From Taxillus chinensis (Eukaryota > Streptophyta > Magnoliopsida > Santalales > Loranthaceae): 64,000 nt of DNA. Every line of letters starts with the position of its first letter. Within the stretch, counting starts at the first letter, position 1. The position numbers and the translations under genes are program-made. The DNA lies in the NCBI GenBank assembly GCA_023512835.1, contig CM042087.1, forward strand, positions 10,515,715-10,579,714, given 5' to 3'. The notes below the pieces were generated by a model. The model saw only the letters and a list, made by a program, of their open reading frames with translations, was not told the DNA's origin and ran no database searches. Below are positions 22,764 to 34,417 of this stretch, piece by piece.

Positions 22764-24274
22764 TGATAACATGCATTTATGCCGTTATTCTAGTGTATAT
22801 TTAGGGTGTTAAAGAGCATGATTAAACCTTAATTTATCCATATTTCTTAGATATTTGCTCTAACACCCTAGGAAGACTGCTTGGCCTATATATATGTGTT
22901 TTTGAGCTATTTTGACAGGTTTTTAGGCAATTTCATCTTATGGACACCAGCCAAATCACTTCATTTATCAAAGAAGGGATTTGTGGTAAAATGGGGCAGC
23001 CTGAGGAGGCAAAATAAGGGTGCACGCCATATGGACCCTTATGACATGCAAGGATTTTATTGCAGCCCTGCCTTCTACACATTCCAAGGAAGCTTGGAGC
23101 AAAATTTCCGACCATTTGGAGGTGCACGTCATATGGCCATATGACGTGTAATATGCCGTGCAGACGGATTTTTGCATCGATTGATTTGTTTTATTATTTT
23201 AAACACTTTTCTCTAAAGCACTTAGTCCAAATTATGCTTGGTTCGAGTTGTACTCAAGTTGGAAGAAAAATGGAAACTACTTATCAAAACTACATCGTTT
23301 TGATAAGTAGCAACTGCTAACGGCTAGGGCACACATTGCACAGCAGTTTTCTCTATAAATAGAGGAGGCAGCAGCCCTTTTGGAGCAGATTTAGAGGGGG
23401 GCACGTTTTTTAGAGAGAGAGAGAGAGAGAGGCTCACGTTTTTGGAGGCTAGGGTTCTGATCCTGGAGCTGCCGATCCTAGGAGGTCTGACAGCTGGAGA
23501 AGACCTAAAGTTGTAGTTTTGCTGCACCTGCTTGAGGATGATGTTCTTTATTTCTTATTGTTTATCCAAGAACATGTGTGAGTAGTTTCCTTTATCTAGG
23601 GGAGAAATGTAGCCCCCTATGTTGTCAAACTGATTATTTGAATATTGGGTTTGTTTAATTAAGATTGCATGTTTTATGAATCTATTCTTATCTTTTAATA
23701 TTTGGGTTGTACACCTGGGATATCTTAGCCTTAGTCTGAGGCTGATCTTTGATTCATAACATATTTGTGATTGGTGTGACCATTATCCTGTCATGAGTAT
23801 GATAATTAGGCTTTGCATGTTGATGTCATGATGACCATTCAGGCAGATAGCACTTAGAAGGTCTGGCAATGACCAATTGCAGTACCTTGGTTTAGTTATA
23901 GCATGTTATCAATTAAATAATCTCAAGAACCTTAAAATCAGTAGAAACAACATAAGGAGGTGAAGTTGTGACCCTAGATACCTTTAATCCTTGAATCTTA
24001 ATCCTAAAATTAATTTGGTTTCTTTGTTTGTTCAGAAAACCAAGTAAAAATTAGATCTTTAGTTTAAAAAAGAAAACTTTTTGCCAAGACATTTTATAGA
24101 ACAAGAGTAATTGTGTGTTTTGATTTGAGAACTAGAGAACTAGGCTAATCCCTGTGGGTTCGACCCCTTATTTACTGCTATTCTGTTAGTATAAACGGAG
24201 GGAAATAATTATCTTGAAGAGAGATTTTATGACATTAGCTTACTCTTTTAGGGAGGCTAAAAATCTGTCTGTCA
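22764..24274 (+). repeat. G1 5' LTR (1511 bp)
   Basis: Starts TGATAACATGCATTTATGCC and ends CTGTCTGTCA, 3 nt before the PBS. By hand alignment the first 265 bases differ from the 3' LTR at about eight sites. The LTR holds an ACGT palindrome (23123-23150), the TTATCAAAAC...GTTTTGATAA module (23277-23310), TATAAATAG (23354-23362) and a short GA run. Confidence 0.9.
23123..23362 (+). promoter_or_regulatory. Putative G1 LTR promoter: ACGT palindromes, TTATCAAAAC module, TATA box
   Basis: A near-perfect 28-bp palindrome built on TGCACGTCATATGG is at 23123-23150. The module CTACTTATCAAAAC...GTTTTGATAAGTAG is at 23277-23310, and TATAAATAG at 23354. ACGT cores are typical sites for bZIP/bHLH factors. 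Promoter function is inferred. Confidence 0.55.
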
Positions 24275-24277
24275 AAT

Positions 24278-24295
24278 TGGCGCCGTTGCCGGGGA
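24278..24295 (+). other. Primer-binding site of G1 (tRNA-Asp type)
   Basis: TGGCGCCGTTGCCGGGGA, 3 nt after the LTR end. It is complementary to the 3' end of plant tRNA-Asp as I recall it, and is the usual PBS of Athila/Tat elements. Confidence 0.88.
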
Positions 24296-24492
24296 TTGTA
24301 CGGTTAACTAGTTTTTAAAATCAACATTGAGTGAAATTGTTTGAATTCTGATCTTGGTGTTTTATTTTGTCTTTTACTTTCTGTTATTTTGTGTTCTTTA
24401 TTTGTTTATTCTGCATTATTTGGAGCTGCTGGGTGCGTTCTTGTTGTTTTACTGGAACATATACCAAGTTTTTGAGGTATTGCTAGTTGTGT

Positions 24493-27391
24493 ATGCGACG
24501 AAGGGAACTTGTGCCATTTATTCCAGAACCTGAACGGATAATTAGAGATCGTCGTAGGGCAGCTAGAGAAGCCGCAAGAGAAGCTAAAGAAGCACTGCAA
24601 GGTTTAGAGGATACAGTTCTTGAAATTATGGAGGATACAAGACCTGATGGCAGTGTACAAGGAGGGGCCAATTATAATGGCCAATACCCAGATGAAGATG
24701 GTAACAGATTTAGGCCCAGGACTTTCTTGGATTTTACAAGGCCAACTATGTCAGATCACTATTCAGGGATTAGGCAAGCAAGAGTCCAAGCAAACAGTTT
24801 TGAGTTGAAACCGGCATTGATCAACATGGTGACCAACAATGCATTTGGAGGAACAGCAGTGGATGATCCACATCAGCACTTGATGAGATTCTTTCAGATG
24901 TGTGACACAATCAAGCTCAACAATGTGTCGGAGGAAGCAATAAAGTTAAGACTTTTTCCCTTTTCCTTAAGGGATAGAGCTCTTGGATGGTTCAACAGTC
25001 TACCGGCTGGTTCTATAAATACTTGGGAGGAGATGCAGACTAAATTTATGTCTAAGTATTTCCCTCCTTCCAATGTGATCCAGCTCAGAGGGGAAATCAG
25101 CCGATTTAGGCAAGACGAGATGGAGACTCTTCATGAAGCTTGGGAAAGATTTAAAGACTTGGTAAGAAGATGCCCTGACCATGGAAGACCCCAATGGATT
25201 CCAATCGAATCCTTCTACACTGGTCTTCAGTCTCACTCACAAGACAAGGTGAATGCAGCTGCGAGAGGATGTCTAATGAATTTGGAACCTGATGTAGTAG
25301 CTGAACTATTAGAGAGACTATCCTTGGCTGATTGGCAGTGGTCTAATGTGTGAACTTCAAGGCCAAAAGAGAAGATAGCTTCAGTTGACAACTCTTCTAA
25401 TGACATGCAAGAGCAAATACGGGCTCTAGCCAAAAGCATGGAAGTACTGGCTCTTAAGGTAGGAGGACCACAGCAAGCTCCACCAATAATTGAACAAGCA
25501 TGGAGTGGAGCTGAAGAAGCAAACTTTATTAGAGGAAAGCGTATGTATCAGAAGCAACCCTTCTTCCAACGGAACCAGGGTCAAGGCTATCAGGTTACCA
25601 GAAAAATGCCTTTAACTAGAATCAGAATAGAGGAGGTGACACTGCAAATCAGTATAAATATATCCCTCCCGGAATGAAGCAAAATCCATATGCTACAGAT
25701 AATTATTTGCAACCACCTCCAGGTTTTGAGCAGCAACAGCAACCTCACCCGCAGCAACAGAGAAGAAATTATCAGACTGAGGATGAGATAACCAAAATAG
25801 AAATGGGAGATTTGAAGGAAAGAGTAGGAAGTATGGAGAGCTCTATTAAAAATATTGAGAAGCTATTGGTGAGCATGGCACAAAATGCCAACCAGGGAGT
25901 TTCTTCCAAATCCTTTCCAAGTGATACTGAAGTTAATCCAAAGGAAACCTATAAAGCCATTACTTTGAGGAGTGGTAAGGCGTTAAAGGAAGCTGAGGAG
26001 CCTAAGAAGAAGGTCATTCAAGAAGCACAACTTAAGCCTTTAGCAGCTGAAAATTAGGAAAGAGCTATTGAGGAAGAGAAACAGTTAGGAGTTAACCAAG
26101 AACAGCAACCAATTAAGGTTCAACCAGTAGAAGAAGAAAGGCCAAAGGAAGTGAGGCCTACAATGCCATTTCCTCAGTGGATAAGCAACCAAAAAATAGA
26201 AGAGGAGAATGAACGCTTTCTGCAGATATTCAAGAAACTGAAAATCAATATTCCATTTATTGAAGCTCTGGAATAGATGCCTAGATGCAAGAAAGTTTTG
26301 AAGGACTTCATGATGAAGAAGAGGAAGTATGGAGACCACGAGATTGTTGCTGTCACTAATGAGGTGAGCAATGTGGTTCAGAGGAAGTTACCCACAAAGC
26401 ATAAAGATCCAGGTAGTTTCATTCTTCCGTGTGAAATAGGAGATGCACCACAACAGCAAGCCCTATGTGATTTAGGGGCTAACATTAATTTAATCTCCTT
26501 CGCCCTCTACAAGCAGTTTGTGTTAACAGGAATGAATCCCACTTCTATATCATTACAGTTTGCAGACCGGTCCACAGGAAGGCCTGAGGGAATCATAGAA
26601 GATGTACTGGTGAAAGTGGGATCATTTATTTTTCCAGCTGATTTTGTGGTATTAGAGATGGAAGAAGCTATGGGAGTTGAGTTACTCCTAGGAAGACCTT
26701 TCTTGAGGACAGGGTGTGCTTTGATTGACGTAGCTCAAGGTAAGTTAACCTTGAGGATAAATGAAGATACCCTAGTCTTTCATATGGAAATACCTTTGCA
26801 AGGACAAGCAGAGGAAAGTTGTCTTTGGATCGAAGATTTCGAGGAATTAGTTGAAGATTACTTAAGCGAGCAGATCGAACAAGAAGATGAAGTGCTTCAC
26901 ACATCAGCAATCCAGCCGCAAGAGGCAAAGGACTTGATCATTGACAAGGAGGAACTAAAATCAAGTACATTGGAGCAAGCTAAGGAGGCGCATGACGAGC
27001 AAACAACTCCAGCGCCAGAACTGAAGGAGTTGCCTGGACACTTGAGGTATGAATTTCTAGATTCCACAAATAGATTTCCAGTAATTGTTGCTTCAAATTT
27101 AAATGCTTTAAAATGTGAACAATTGCTGGAAATTCTAAGGAAACATAAAAAGGCCCTCAGGTGGAATGTTGAAGATATTAGGGGCATTAGTCGAGGGCTG
27201 TGCATGCATAAAATTTTAATGAATGATGATTTTCACCCCACTATTGAAAGACAACGAAGATTGAACCCAGTAATGAAAGAAGTTGTTAGGAAAGAAGTTC
27301 TAAAATGGAAAAATGCTAGGATAATTTACGCTATATCTGATAGTGAGTGGGTGAGTCCTTTACATGTTGTGCCCAAGAAAGGGGGTATGAC
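24493..27391 (+). pseudogene. G1 gag, protease and start of reverse transcriptase
   Basis: Gag (from ATG 24493) contains the retrotransposon gag signature with LRLFPFSLRDRALGWFNSLP, TWEEMQTKFMSKYFPP, SRFRQDEMETLHEAWERF and CPDHGRPQW. It continues after a TGA (25351) and a frameshift near 25620 into PYATDNY...PPPGFEQ, a coiled-coil segment and TLRSGKALKEAEEPKK. The protease-like domain has the retropepsin motif ALCDLGANINLISFALYK (about 26460) and LLLGRPFLRTG. The RT begins about 27200 and reaches VSPLHVVPKKGGMT, where G2 is inserted. TAG stops at 26055 and 26274 fall at positions where G2 has CAA and CAG. No CCHC zinc knuckle is visible. Confidence 0.85.
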
Positions 27392-28898
27392 TGATAACGT
27401 GCATTTTATGTCGTTATTCTAGTGTTTATTTAGGATGTTTAAGAGCATGATTAGAGACTTATTGTTTCATATATCATATATATTTGCTCTAACCCCTAGG
27501 AAAATGCTATTTGCAAATACATGCGTTTTTAAGCTGTTTTGGCAGATTTTGGAACTCACTTTTGACATAGTAGATGGCCTAAAACAATTGGCGTGCAAGA
27601 ACAAAAGTTGCTTAGAATGATGTCCTCTACCTACCACAGAAATTTCAGAGCATTTGGAGCTGCACGTGAATTCACCCATTTCACGTGCAAGCATATTTTT
27701 GCTTCTCAGGCCTCTACAGGATGCAAGGAAGTTTGGGGAGAAGTTTGAGCTGATTTGGAGCTGCACGTGAATTCACCATATCACGTGCAAATTCACGTGC
27801 AGAGATATTTTTGGACCGATCCTATCATTTTTTCATGCTGATCATTTGTTACTGAAGGTCCATGTCCAAATTGTGGATGGAAGATAGAGATTTTAAAGTT
27901 TGAAGTGTCACTTATCAAAACTACGCCGTTTTGATAAATGGGCTAGGGTACACACCTCAAGGCCCATCCAACCTCTATAAATTAAGCCTCCACGCCCCCT
28001 GCTGGACATGCTAGACCCCCCTACACGTTTTTAGAGAGAGAGAGAGAGGCTTCACGATTTAGAGGTTGCTCCTTGACCTAGGAGAGCAGCCGTCACAGCC
28101 GTCGCGGATTTTGGAGCCTGGATTTGAAGCCTTGTTGCGCGCGTGGATTAGAAGAAGATGTTTAGCTTTGCTGCTATGGTTTTGCTTGTAATCATGCGTG
28201 AGTAGTTTTTATAATCTAGGGGAGCAATGTAGCCCCCTTGTTGCTTTGCTGTGTTTATGAATATTGGGTTTGGATGATTGAAGTTTTGCATGTTTTATGA
28301 ATCTATTTTTAATTTCTATCTTTGGATGTACACCTTGGTATTCTTAGCCCTAGTCTGGGGCGGATTGAGATTCATAACTTATTTGTAATTGGTGTGATCA
28401 TTATCCTTTTGCAAGTATGATTTATTGGCTTTGCATGTTTGTGTGTTTAGATGACCATTCTGGCATACAACTCTTAAAAGGACCTCAATGACCATTTGTT
28501 GTCCTTGGCTTATGTTTAGCATGTTTTCAATCAGATAACCCTAATACCATGAACCAGTAGAGATAACATAGGGAGGTAAAATTGTGACCCTAGATGCCTT
28601 TAATCCTTGCATCTTAATCCTAAAATCAATTTGCTTTCTTTGTTTATTCAGAAAACCAAATAAAAATTAGATCTTTAGTTATAAAAAGAATTCGTTTTTG
28701 CCAAGACATTGTTTTAAGCAAGATTAATTTGGTTATTTGAGTTAAAGCTAGATAACTTGGTAATCTCTGTGTGATTGACCTCTTTCTTGTCGCTATTCTA
28801 TTTAGCAATAGTTAAGGGAATTAATATTTTGAGAAGGGATTTAAACGACAGTAGCTTAACCCTCACTTGGGTTTCGCTCACGAAATACCCGTTCGTCA
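27392..28898 (+). repeat. G2 5' LTR (1507 bp)
   Basis: Starts TGATAACGTGCATTTTATG and ends CCCGTTCGTCA, 3 nt before the PBS. By hand, about eight differences from the 3' LTR occur in the first 205 bp. Long identical runs follow. It contains five CACGTG boxes, the TTATCAAAAC module and a TATA box. Confidence 0.92.
27661..27982 (+). promoter_or_regulatory. Putative G2 LTR promoter with five G-boxes
   Basis: CACGTG occurs at 27663, 27682, 27764, 27782 and 27794, mostly as inverted pairs (TGCACGTGAA...TTCACGTGCA). The module CACTTATCAAAAC...GTTTTGATAAATG is at 27909-27940, and TATAAAT at 27976. G-boxes are known targets of plant bHLH/bZIP factors. Transcriptional use here is inferred. Confidence 0.6.
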
Positions 28899-28901
28899 AA
28901 T

Positions 28902-28919
28902 TGGCGCCGTTGCCGGGGA
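28902..28919 (+). other. Primer-binding site of G2 (tRNA-Asp type)
   Basis: TGGCGCCGTTGCCGGGGA, identical to the G1 site and at the same 3-nt distance from the LTR end. Confidence 0.88.
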
Positions 28920-29120
28920 TTCAACGGTTGACTAGCTTTAGAAATCAACATTGAGTGAAATTGTTTGAATTCTGATCTTGGTGTTTTATTTTGTCTTTTA
29001 TTTTCTGTTATTTTTCTTTGAGTTTTTATTTGTTTATTTTGCATTGTTCGGAGCTGTTGGGTGTGTTCTTGTTGTTTTACAGGAACATACACCAAGTGTT
29101 TGAGGAATTCCTAGTTGTGC

Positions 29121-30754
29121 ATGCCAAGACAGGAGTTTATACCATTTAATAGGTAACCTGAAAGATGGTTCAGAGCTCGTCGTAGAGCAGCTAGGGAAGC
29201 AGCACGTGAGGCTGAAGAAGCATTGCAAGGCTTAGAGCAGTCAGTAGGTGAATTGATGGCAGATTTAAGGCTTGATGGTGGTGCACCGCAAGAAGGGGCC
29301 AATTACAATGGCCAATATCCAGAAGAAGAGGGTAATAGGTTTATGCCAAGAACATTCTTAGATTATGCGAGGCCAATGATGTCAGACCATTATTCTGGGA
29401 TTCGGCAGACAAGAGTCCAAGCAAATAGCTTCGAGCTGAAGCCGGCGTTGATCAACATGGTGAGCAACAACGCGTTTGGAGGAACAGCCGTGGATGATCC
29501 ACACCAGCATTTGATGAGGTTCTACCAGATGTGCGACACCATAAAGATCAACAATGTATCGGAGGAGGCAATAAAGCTAAGGCTTTTCCCTTTCTCTTTA
29601 AGGGATAGAGCTCTTGGCTGGTTCAACGATCTGCCAAGCAGGTTCAATCAACACTTGGGAGGAGATGCAGACCAAGTTCATGTCAAAGTACTTCCCTCCT
29701 TCCAAGGTGATCCAGCTCAGAGGGGAGATTAGCAGATTCAGGCAAGATGAGATGGAGACTCTTCATGAAGCTTGGGAGCGTTTCAAAGACTTAATGAGAA
29801 GATGCCCTAATCATGGAAGACCCCAGTGGATTCAAATTGAATCTTTCTACACAGGTCTTCAGTCCCACTCACAAGACAAGGTGAATGCAGCTTGGAGGAT
29901 GCTTGATGAATCTAGAGCCTGACGCAGCAGAGCTCTTGGAGAGGCTGTCATTAGCTGATTGGTAGTGGTCTAATGTGTGTACTTCAAAGCCAAGGGAGAA
30001 GATAGCTTCAGTTGATAATTCTTCCAATGATATGCAAGCACAGATTCAAGCTTTAGTGAAAGGCATGGAAGTATTGGCTCTTAAAGTTGAAGGATCACAA
30101 CAAGCTTTACCAGTAGCTGAGCAGGGTTGGAGTGGAGCTGAAGAAGCAAATTATGTTGGAGGAAAGGGCTTGTATCAGAAGCAGCAATTTTATCCTCAAC
30201 AACAACAACAAGGGTACAACTAGAACCAGTAGCAATCTCAGCCATTTTAGAGAAATCAGAACTGAGGGGGAGATACCTCATTTCAGTACAAATATATGCC
30301 CCCAGGGATGAAGCAGAATCCGTATGCTACAGATAATTATTTACACCCACCTCCAGGATTCGAGCAGAAACAGCCTCAGCCTCAACAACAAAGAGGAAGG
30401 GTATATCAGAATGTGGATGAGCCAACCAAAAGAGAGGATAATTTGGAGGAAAGGGTAGTCACCATAGAATCTTCAATGAAGAATATAGAAAAGCTGCTTG
30501 TGAGTTTGGCCCAGAATGTAAATCAAGGAGTCTCAGCTAAATCTTTTCCAAGTGAAACTGAGGTGAACCCCAAGGAGAGCTGCAAGGCTATTACTTTAAG
30601 AAGCGGGAAGGCACTGAAAGAAGCTGAAGAGCCTAAGAAGAAGGCAATTCCAGAAGAACAGAGCAGACCCTTGGAAGCTGATGACCAAGGGAAATCAGAT
30701 AAAGCTGAAGAAAGAGTGCAAGAAAAGAAGGACCAAAGAATCGAGTCAAGATAG
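29121..30754 (+). pseudogene. G2 gag
   Basis: Starts MPRQEFIPFN at 29121, with an early TAA at 29154. The gag domain (RTFLDYARPMMSDHY, LRLFPFSLRDRALGWFNDLP, TWEEMQTKFMSKYFPP, HEAWERFKDLMRRCP) runs through a frameshift at about 29640. It then continues through a Gln-rich stretch to KQNPYATDNYLHPPPGFEQ and TLRSGKALKEAEEPKKK. It is collinear with G1 gag. Several stops and shifts show it is no longer translatable as one protein. Confidence 0.83.
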
Positions 30755-31320
30755 AATAGCCGAAGAACAGAGGCAAGAGCTCAGGCCTACTATGCCATTT
30801 CCTCGCAGGCCGAGGAACCGGAGGTTGAAGAAGAGTATGAGCGCTTTCTGAGTTTGTTCAAGAAGCTTGAAATTAACATTCCATTTGTGGAAATCTTGGA
30901 GCAGATGCCTAGGTACAGAAAGTACATCAAAGATTTTGTGAAGAAGAAGAGGAAATATGGGGATCATGAGACGGTGGCAGTCACTAACGAGGTGAGCAGT
31001 GTTGTTCAATAGAGTTTGCCCATCAAGCATAAAGATCCGGGCAGTTTTAATCTCCCTTGTGTGATTGGCAATGCACCGCAGCAGCAGGCCCTATGTGATT
31101 TAGAGGCCAGCATTAATTTGATCTCCTTTGCTTTGTACAAGCAGCTTGGGCTTAAGGGCATGAAGCCCACTTCCATATCATTGCAGTTTGCTGATCGGTC
31201 TACTGGAAAGCCTGAAGGGATAATTGAAGACGTGTTAGTCAAAGTGGGCTCCTTCATATTTCTAGTGGACTTTGTAGTTTTGGAGATGGAAGAAGATAGA
31301 GTAGTTCATTATTGGTGGTT
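30755..31320 (+). pseudogene. G2 protease region, truncated
   Basis: Matches G1 from the RPTMPFP linker through QQQALCDLEASINLISFALYK. The retropepsin motif, which is D-L-G-A in G1, here reads D-L-E-A, and that change would disturb the active site. The frame ends after FVVLEMEE (about 31290), where about 1 kb relative to G1 is missing. The text then joins near the middle of RT. Confidence 0.8.
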
Positions 31321-32230
31321 TTGCATTTAGGAGAATGCCATTTGGGCTTTGTAATGCCCCTGCCACCTTTCAAAGGTGTATGATGGCTATTTTTCAGGGT
31401 TTGGTTGAGGAGATCATGGAGGTCTTCATGGATGACTTCTCGGTGTTTGGTTCCTCCTACCAACAGTGCTTGAAAAATCTAGATGTGGTCTTAGAGAGAT
31501 GTGAGGAGAAGGAACTAGTCCTCAATTGGGAGAAATGCCATTTCATGGTAACTGAGGGGATAGTTCTAGGGCACAAGGTGTCTGCACATGGTTTGGAGGT
31601 AGACAAGGCAAAAATCTCCACTTATTGAGACTCGCCACCTCCAACCAATGAAAAAGGAGTGAGAAGTTTCCTTGGCCATGCTGGCTTTTATAGGAGATTT
31701 ATTAAGGACTTCTCAAAAATTGCAAAACCCATGAGTAGGTTGTTAGAAAAAGACACAAGCTTTGAGTTTAATGCAGATTGCTTAGAAGCTTTCAACATCC
31801 TCGGGGGTAAGTTAGTCACTGCTCCCGTTATAGTCACACCCGACTGGGGCTCAGCCTTTTGAGCTAATGTGTGATGCGAGTGATTATGCTTGTGGGGGTA
31901 GTCTTAGGGCAAAGGCGAGAAAAGGTGTTTAGGGTCATTTACTATGCTAGTAAGACCTTAGATGATGCTCAACGGAACTATACCACCCTGAGAAAGAGTT
32001 GCTAGCCGTGGTTTATGGATTTGACAAGTTTAGACCCTACCTTTTTGGGTCTAAAGTCATTGTTTATACTGATCATGCTACATTGAAATATTTGTTTGCT
32101 AAAAAAGAAGCTAAGCCACGCTTGATTAGATGGGTTCTCCTCTTACAGGAATTTGACCTTGAAATTAGAGACACAAAGGGAGCCCTAAATTCTGTGGCTG
32201 ATCACCTCTCCCGTGTGGAGAATGCACCCT
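31321..32230 (+). pseudogene. G2 reverse transcriptase C-terminal part and RNase H
   Basis: RT resumes with AFRRMPFGLCNAPATFQRC, then EVFMDDFSVFGSSY (active-site variant FMDD), GHKVSAHGLEVDKAKI and RSFLGHAGFYRRFIKDFSK. RNase H follows with LMCDASDYACG in shifted frames, [19 protein letters not shown] and [11 protein letters not shown]. The N-terminal RT half with the first catalytic Asp is deleted. Frameshifts occur near 31625, 31860 and 31990. Confidence 0.83.
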
Positions 32231-33574
32231 GAGTCTCTACCCATTGTAGATGACTTTCCTGATGAGAAGTTGTTTGAGGTGCATCATCTTCCATGGTTTG
32301 CTGACATAGCAAATTATTTAGCTACTGGGTTCATACCCAAGCAGTTATACTACGACCAGAGAAAGAAATTGGTAGTGGATGCTAAGAAGTTCATTTGGGA
32401 AGACCCAATTCTTTATAGGAGGTGTTCTGACCAAATCATTAGAAAGTGTGTCCTTGAGGAGGAGGTAGATAACATAATACATCATTGTCATGCATCACAT
32501 TATGGGGGCCACTTTGGGGTGCAGAGAACTGTGGCTAAGATCATGCAGTGTGGCTTTTATTGGCCTCACATGGTGAAAGACACCTATGTCTACATCAAAA
32601 AGTGTGATAGATGTCAAAGGGTAGGTGGTCTGTCTAGGAAAAATGAGATGCCCTTAACTGGAATCCTTCCAGTTGAAATTTTTGACATTTGGGGCATTGG
32701 CTTCATGGGGCCATTCCCCAATTCTGATGGGTATTCATACATTTTGCTTGCTATGGATTATGTGTCTAAGTGGGTAGAAGCTATTCCTACTAGAGTGAAT
32801 GATGCTGGGGTTGTGACTCACTTCCTTACTAGGAACATCTTTAGCCGTTTTGGGACACCAAGGGCTATAATCAGTGATGAGGGTAGTCATTTCTGCAACA
32901 AATTGTTTGACAAATTATTGAACAAGTATGGTGTCACTCATAGGAAGTCTTTAGCTTACCACCCACAAGCTAATGGACAAGCAGAAGTGTCCAACAGAGA
33001 GATTAAGGCCATTTTAGAGAAAACTGTTGGAGCCAATAGGAAAGATTGGTCTCAAAGGCTTGATGAAGCCTTATGGGCATATAGGACAACTTACAAAACT
33101 CCCATTGGGATGTCACCTTACCGTATTCTATATGGTAAGGCATGTCACTTGCCTGTGGAACTAGAACACAAGGCTCATTGGGCCTTGAAGAAGTTAAATT
33201 TTAACCCACAAGAGATCAAGGAGCTTAGGATGACTCAATTAATTGAGTTAGATGAGCTTAGGCTGGACGCCTATGATAGTGCTAAATTTTACAAAGAAAG
33301 AACTAAGAAATGGCATGATAGGCAAGTCAACAATGAACCTTTAACCTTAGGGCAGAAAGTTCTTCTATTTAACACAAGGTTGAGGTTATTTCCTGGAAGA
33401 TTAAGGTCCAAGTGGATGGGACCTTTTGTGATAGTTGATAAGAAGCCATATGGGAGCTTTAAGCAACAAGCTGTAGATGGCAAGAAATTTTGGGTGAATG
33501 GCAACAGACTGAAACCATACTTTGATTCAACTCAGAGGGAGATAGTTGATTCCCTCTCTTTCACCATTGCATGA
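32213..33574 (+). CDS. G2 integrase, open frame but with Gly at the first catalytic Asp
   Basis: A 453-codon uninterrupted frame. The HHCC zinc-binding region is [18 protein letters not shown] to [11 protein letters not shown]. In the catalytic core the first Asp is replaced: the text is [11 protein letters not shown], whereas G1 has [11 protein letters not shown]. The second Asp ([10 protein letters not shown]) and the Glu ([14 protein letters not shown]) are present. The C-terminal part has [21 protein letters not shown]. The frame overlaps the RNase H end. It would have been part of a polyprotein, so the ATG at 32213 is probably not a real start. The missing Asp predicts an inactive enzyme. 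Confidence 0.85.
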   Translation: MWRMHPESLPIVDDFPDEKLFEVHHLPWFADIANYLATGFIPKQLYYDQRKKLVVDAKKFIWEDPILYRRCSDQIIRKCVLEEEVDNIIHHCHASHYGGHFGVQRTVAKIMQCGFYWPHMVKDTYVYIKKCDRCQRVGGLSRKNEMPLTGILPVEIFDIWGIGFMGPFPNSDGYSYILLAMDYVSKWVEAIPTRVNDAGVVTHFLTRNIFSRFGTPRAIISDEGSHFCNKLFDKLLNKYGVTHRKSLAYHPQANGQAEVSNREIKAILEKTVGANRKDWSQRLDEALWAYRTTYKTPIGMSPYRILYGKACHLPVELEHKAHWALKKLNFNPQEIKELRMTQLIELDELRLDAYDSAKFYKERTKKWHDRQVNNEPLTLGQKVLLFNTRLRLFPGRLRSKWMGPFVIVDKKPYGSFKQQAVDGKKFWVNGNRLKPYFDSTQREIVDSLSFTIA

Positions 33575-34417
33575 TCATAACTGAAAGTCTAGCTACAGAC
33601 TTTAAATAAAGTGCTGGTTGGGAGACAACCCAATGTTTATTGCTATGTTTTATTTTATGTTATTTTCTTTTATTTATTTTATTCAATAAATTTGTTTGCA
33701 AGCTAACCATTGTGCAGGAGACTTTGCTTCTTTCTTAACTAACCATTTGCAGGATGAGCAAATTATTGGGTCCTGAACTTGTGGAATTATTTTTAAAGTC
33801 AAAGTCAAGGAGCAAGGAGCAAGTGAAGCCCAAAAGTGCTTGAAGATGGGCTCAAACAATTCACGTGCAAGACTTAAAGATGGTCCAAAATGCACAAGCA
33901 ACAAAGTGGAGAAATTTGGGCCAGTTTGGGCTTGAACGTGAATTGGCCAATTCACGTGCACCTCCTTTTGAGCTGTAACTTTCTGGAATGGTAGATGAAG
34001 ACCATGTGAATCACGTTTACTCTTGCACGCGAATTGCTAGCTGTCATATGGTGGCTCAAAAACGCAAAATACCGATTTTAGCCCTCCTAGAAGCTTCAAA
34101 CAATTCACGTGCAGAAGGGACTATTGCTTGCCAGCTCAAGGGGGACCCACCACCAAAGTTTGGGATGATTCTGACGTGCACGCCAATTCAACAAATTCAC
34201 GTGCAAAGGCTATTTTGGTCAAAACACTCTGAAAATTTAGGAGCACGTGTATCACGCCAATTGGAGCATCTTTCCTTTTGCACGCTATATAAAGAGAGGC
34301 CATCTTCAAAGGCTTCCACACCAAAATCACTCCAGATCTGAGTATTAGAGACACTCTGCTCTTTTGCTCTCTTGCTCTTCAGTTTTCTGCTCTTTGCTCT
34401 TTATTCTCATTCTAAAG
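33575..34417 (+). promoter_or_regulatory. G2 internal promoter-like region upstream of the accessory gene
   Basis: This noncoding stretch carries five CACGTG boxes (33862, 33953, 34106, 34198, 34244). It also has a perfect 22-bp palindrome at 33936-33957 (arms ACGTGAATTGG) and further ACGTG cores. TATATAAA stands at 34286, 132 bp before the ATG at 34418. The same kind of boxes, in similar sequence, lie in the G2 LTR promoter. G1 has the corresponding layout at 43564-44389. I infer a separate promoter for the accessory gene. Confidence 0.6.

Noticed and set aside
32213..32230. ATG at 32213 as a true start for the G2 integrase
   Set aside because: Integrase is normally released from the pol polyprotein. 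The ATG arises in the RNase H end by frame difference.
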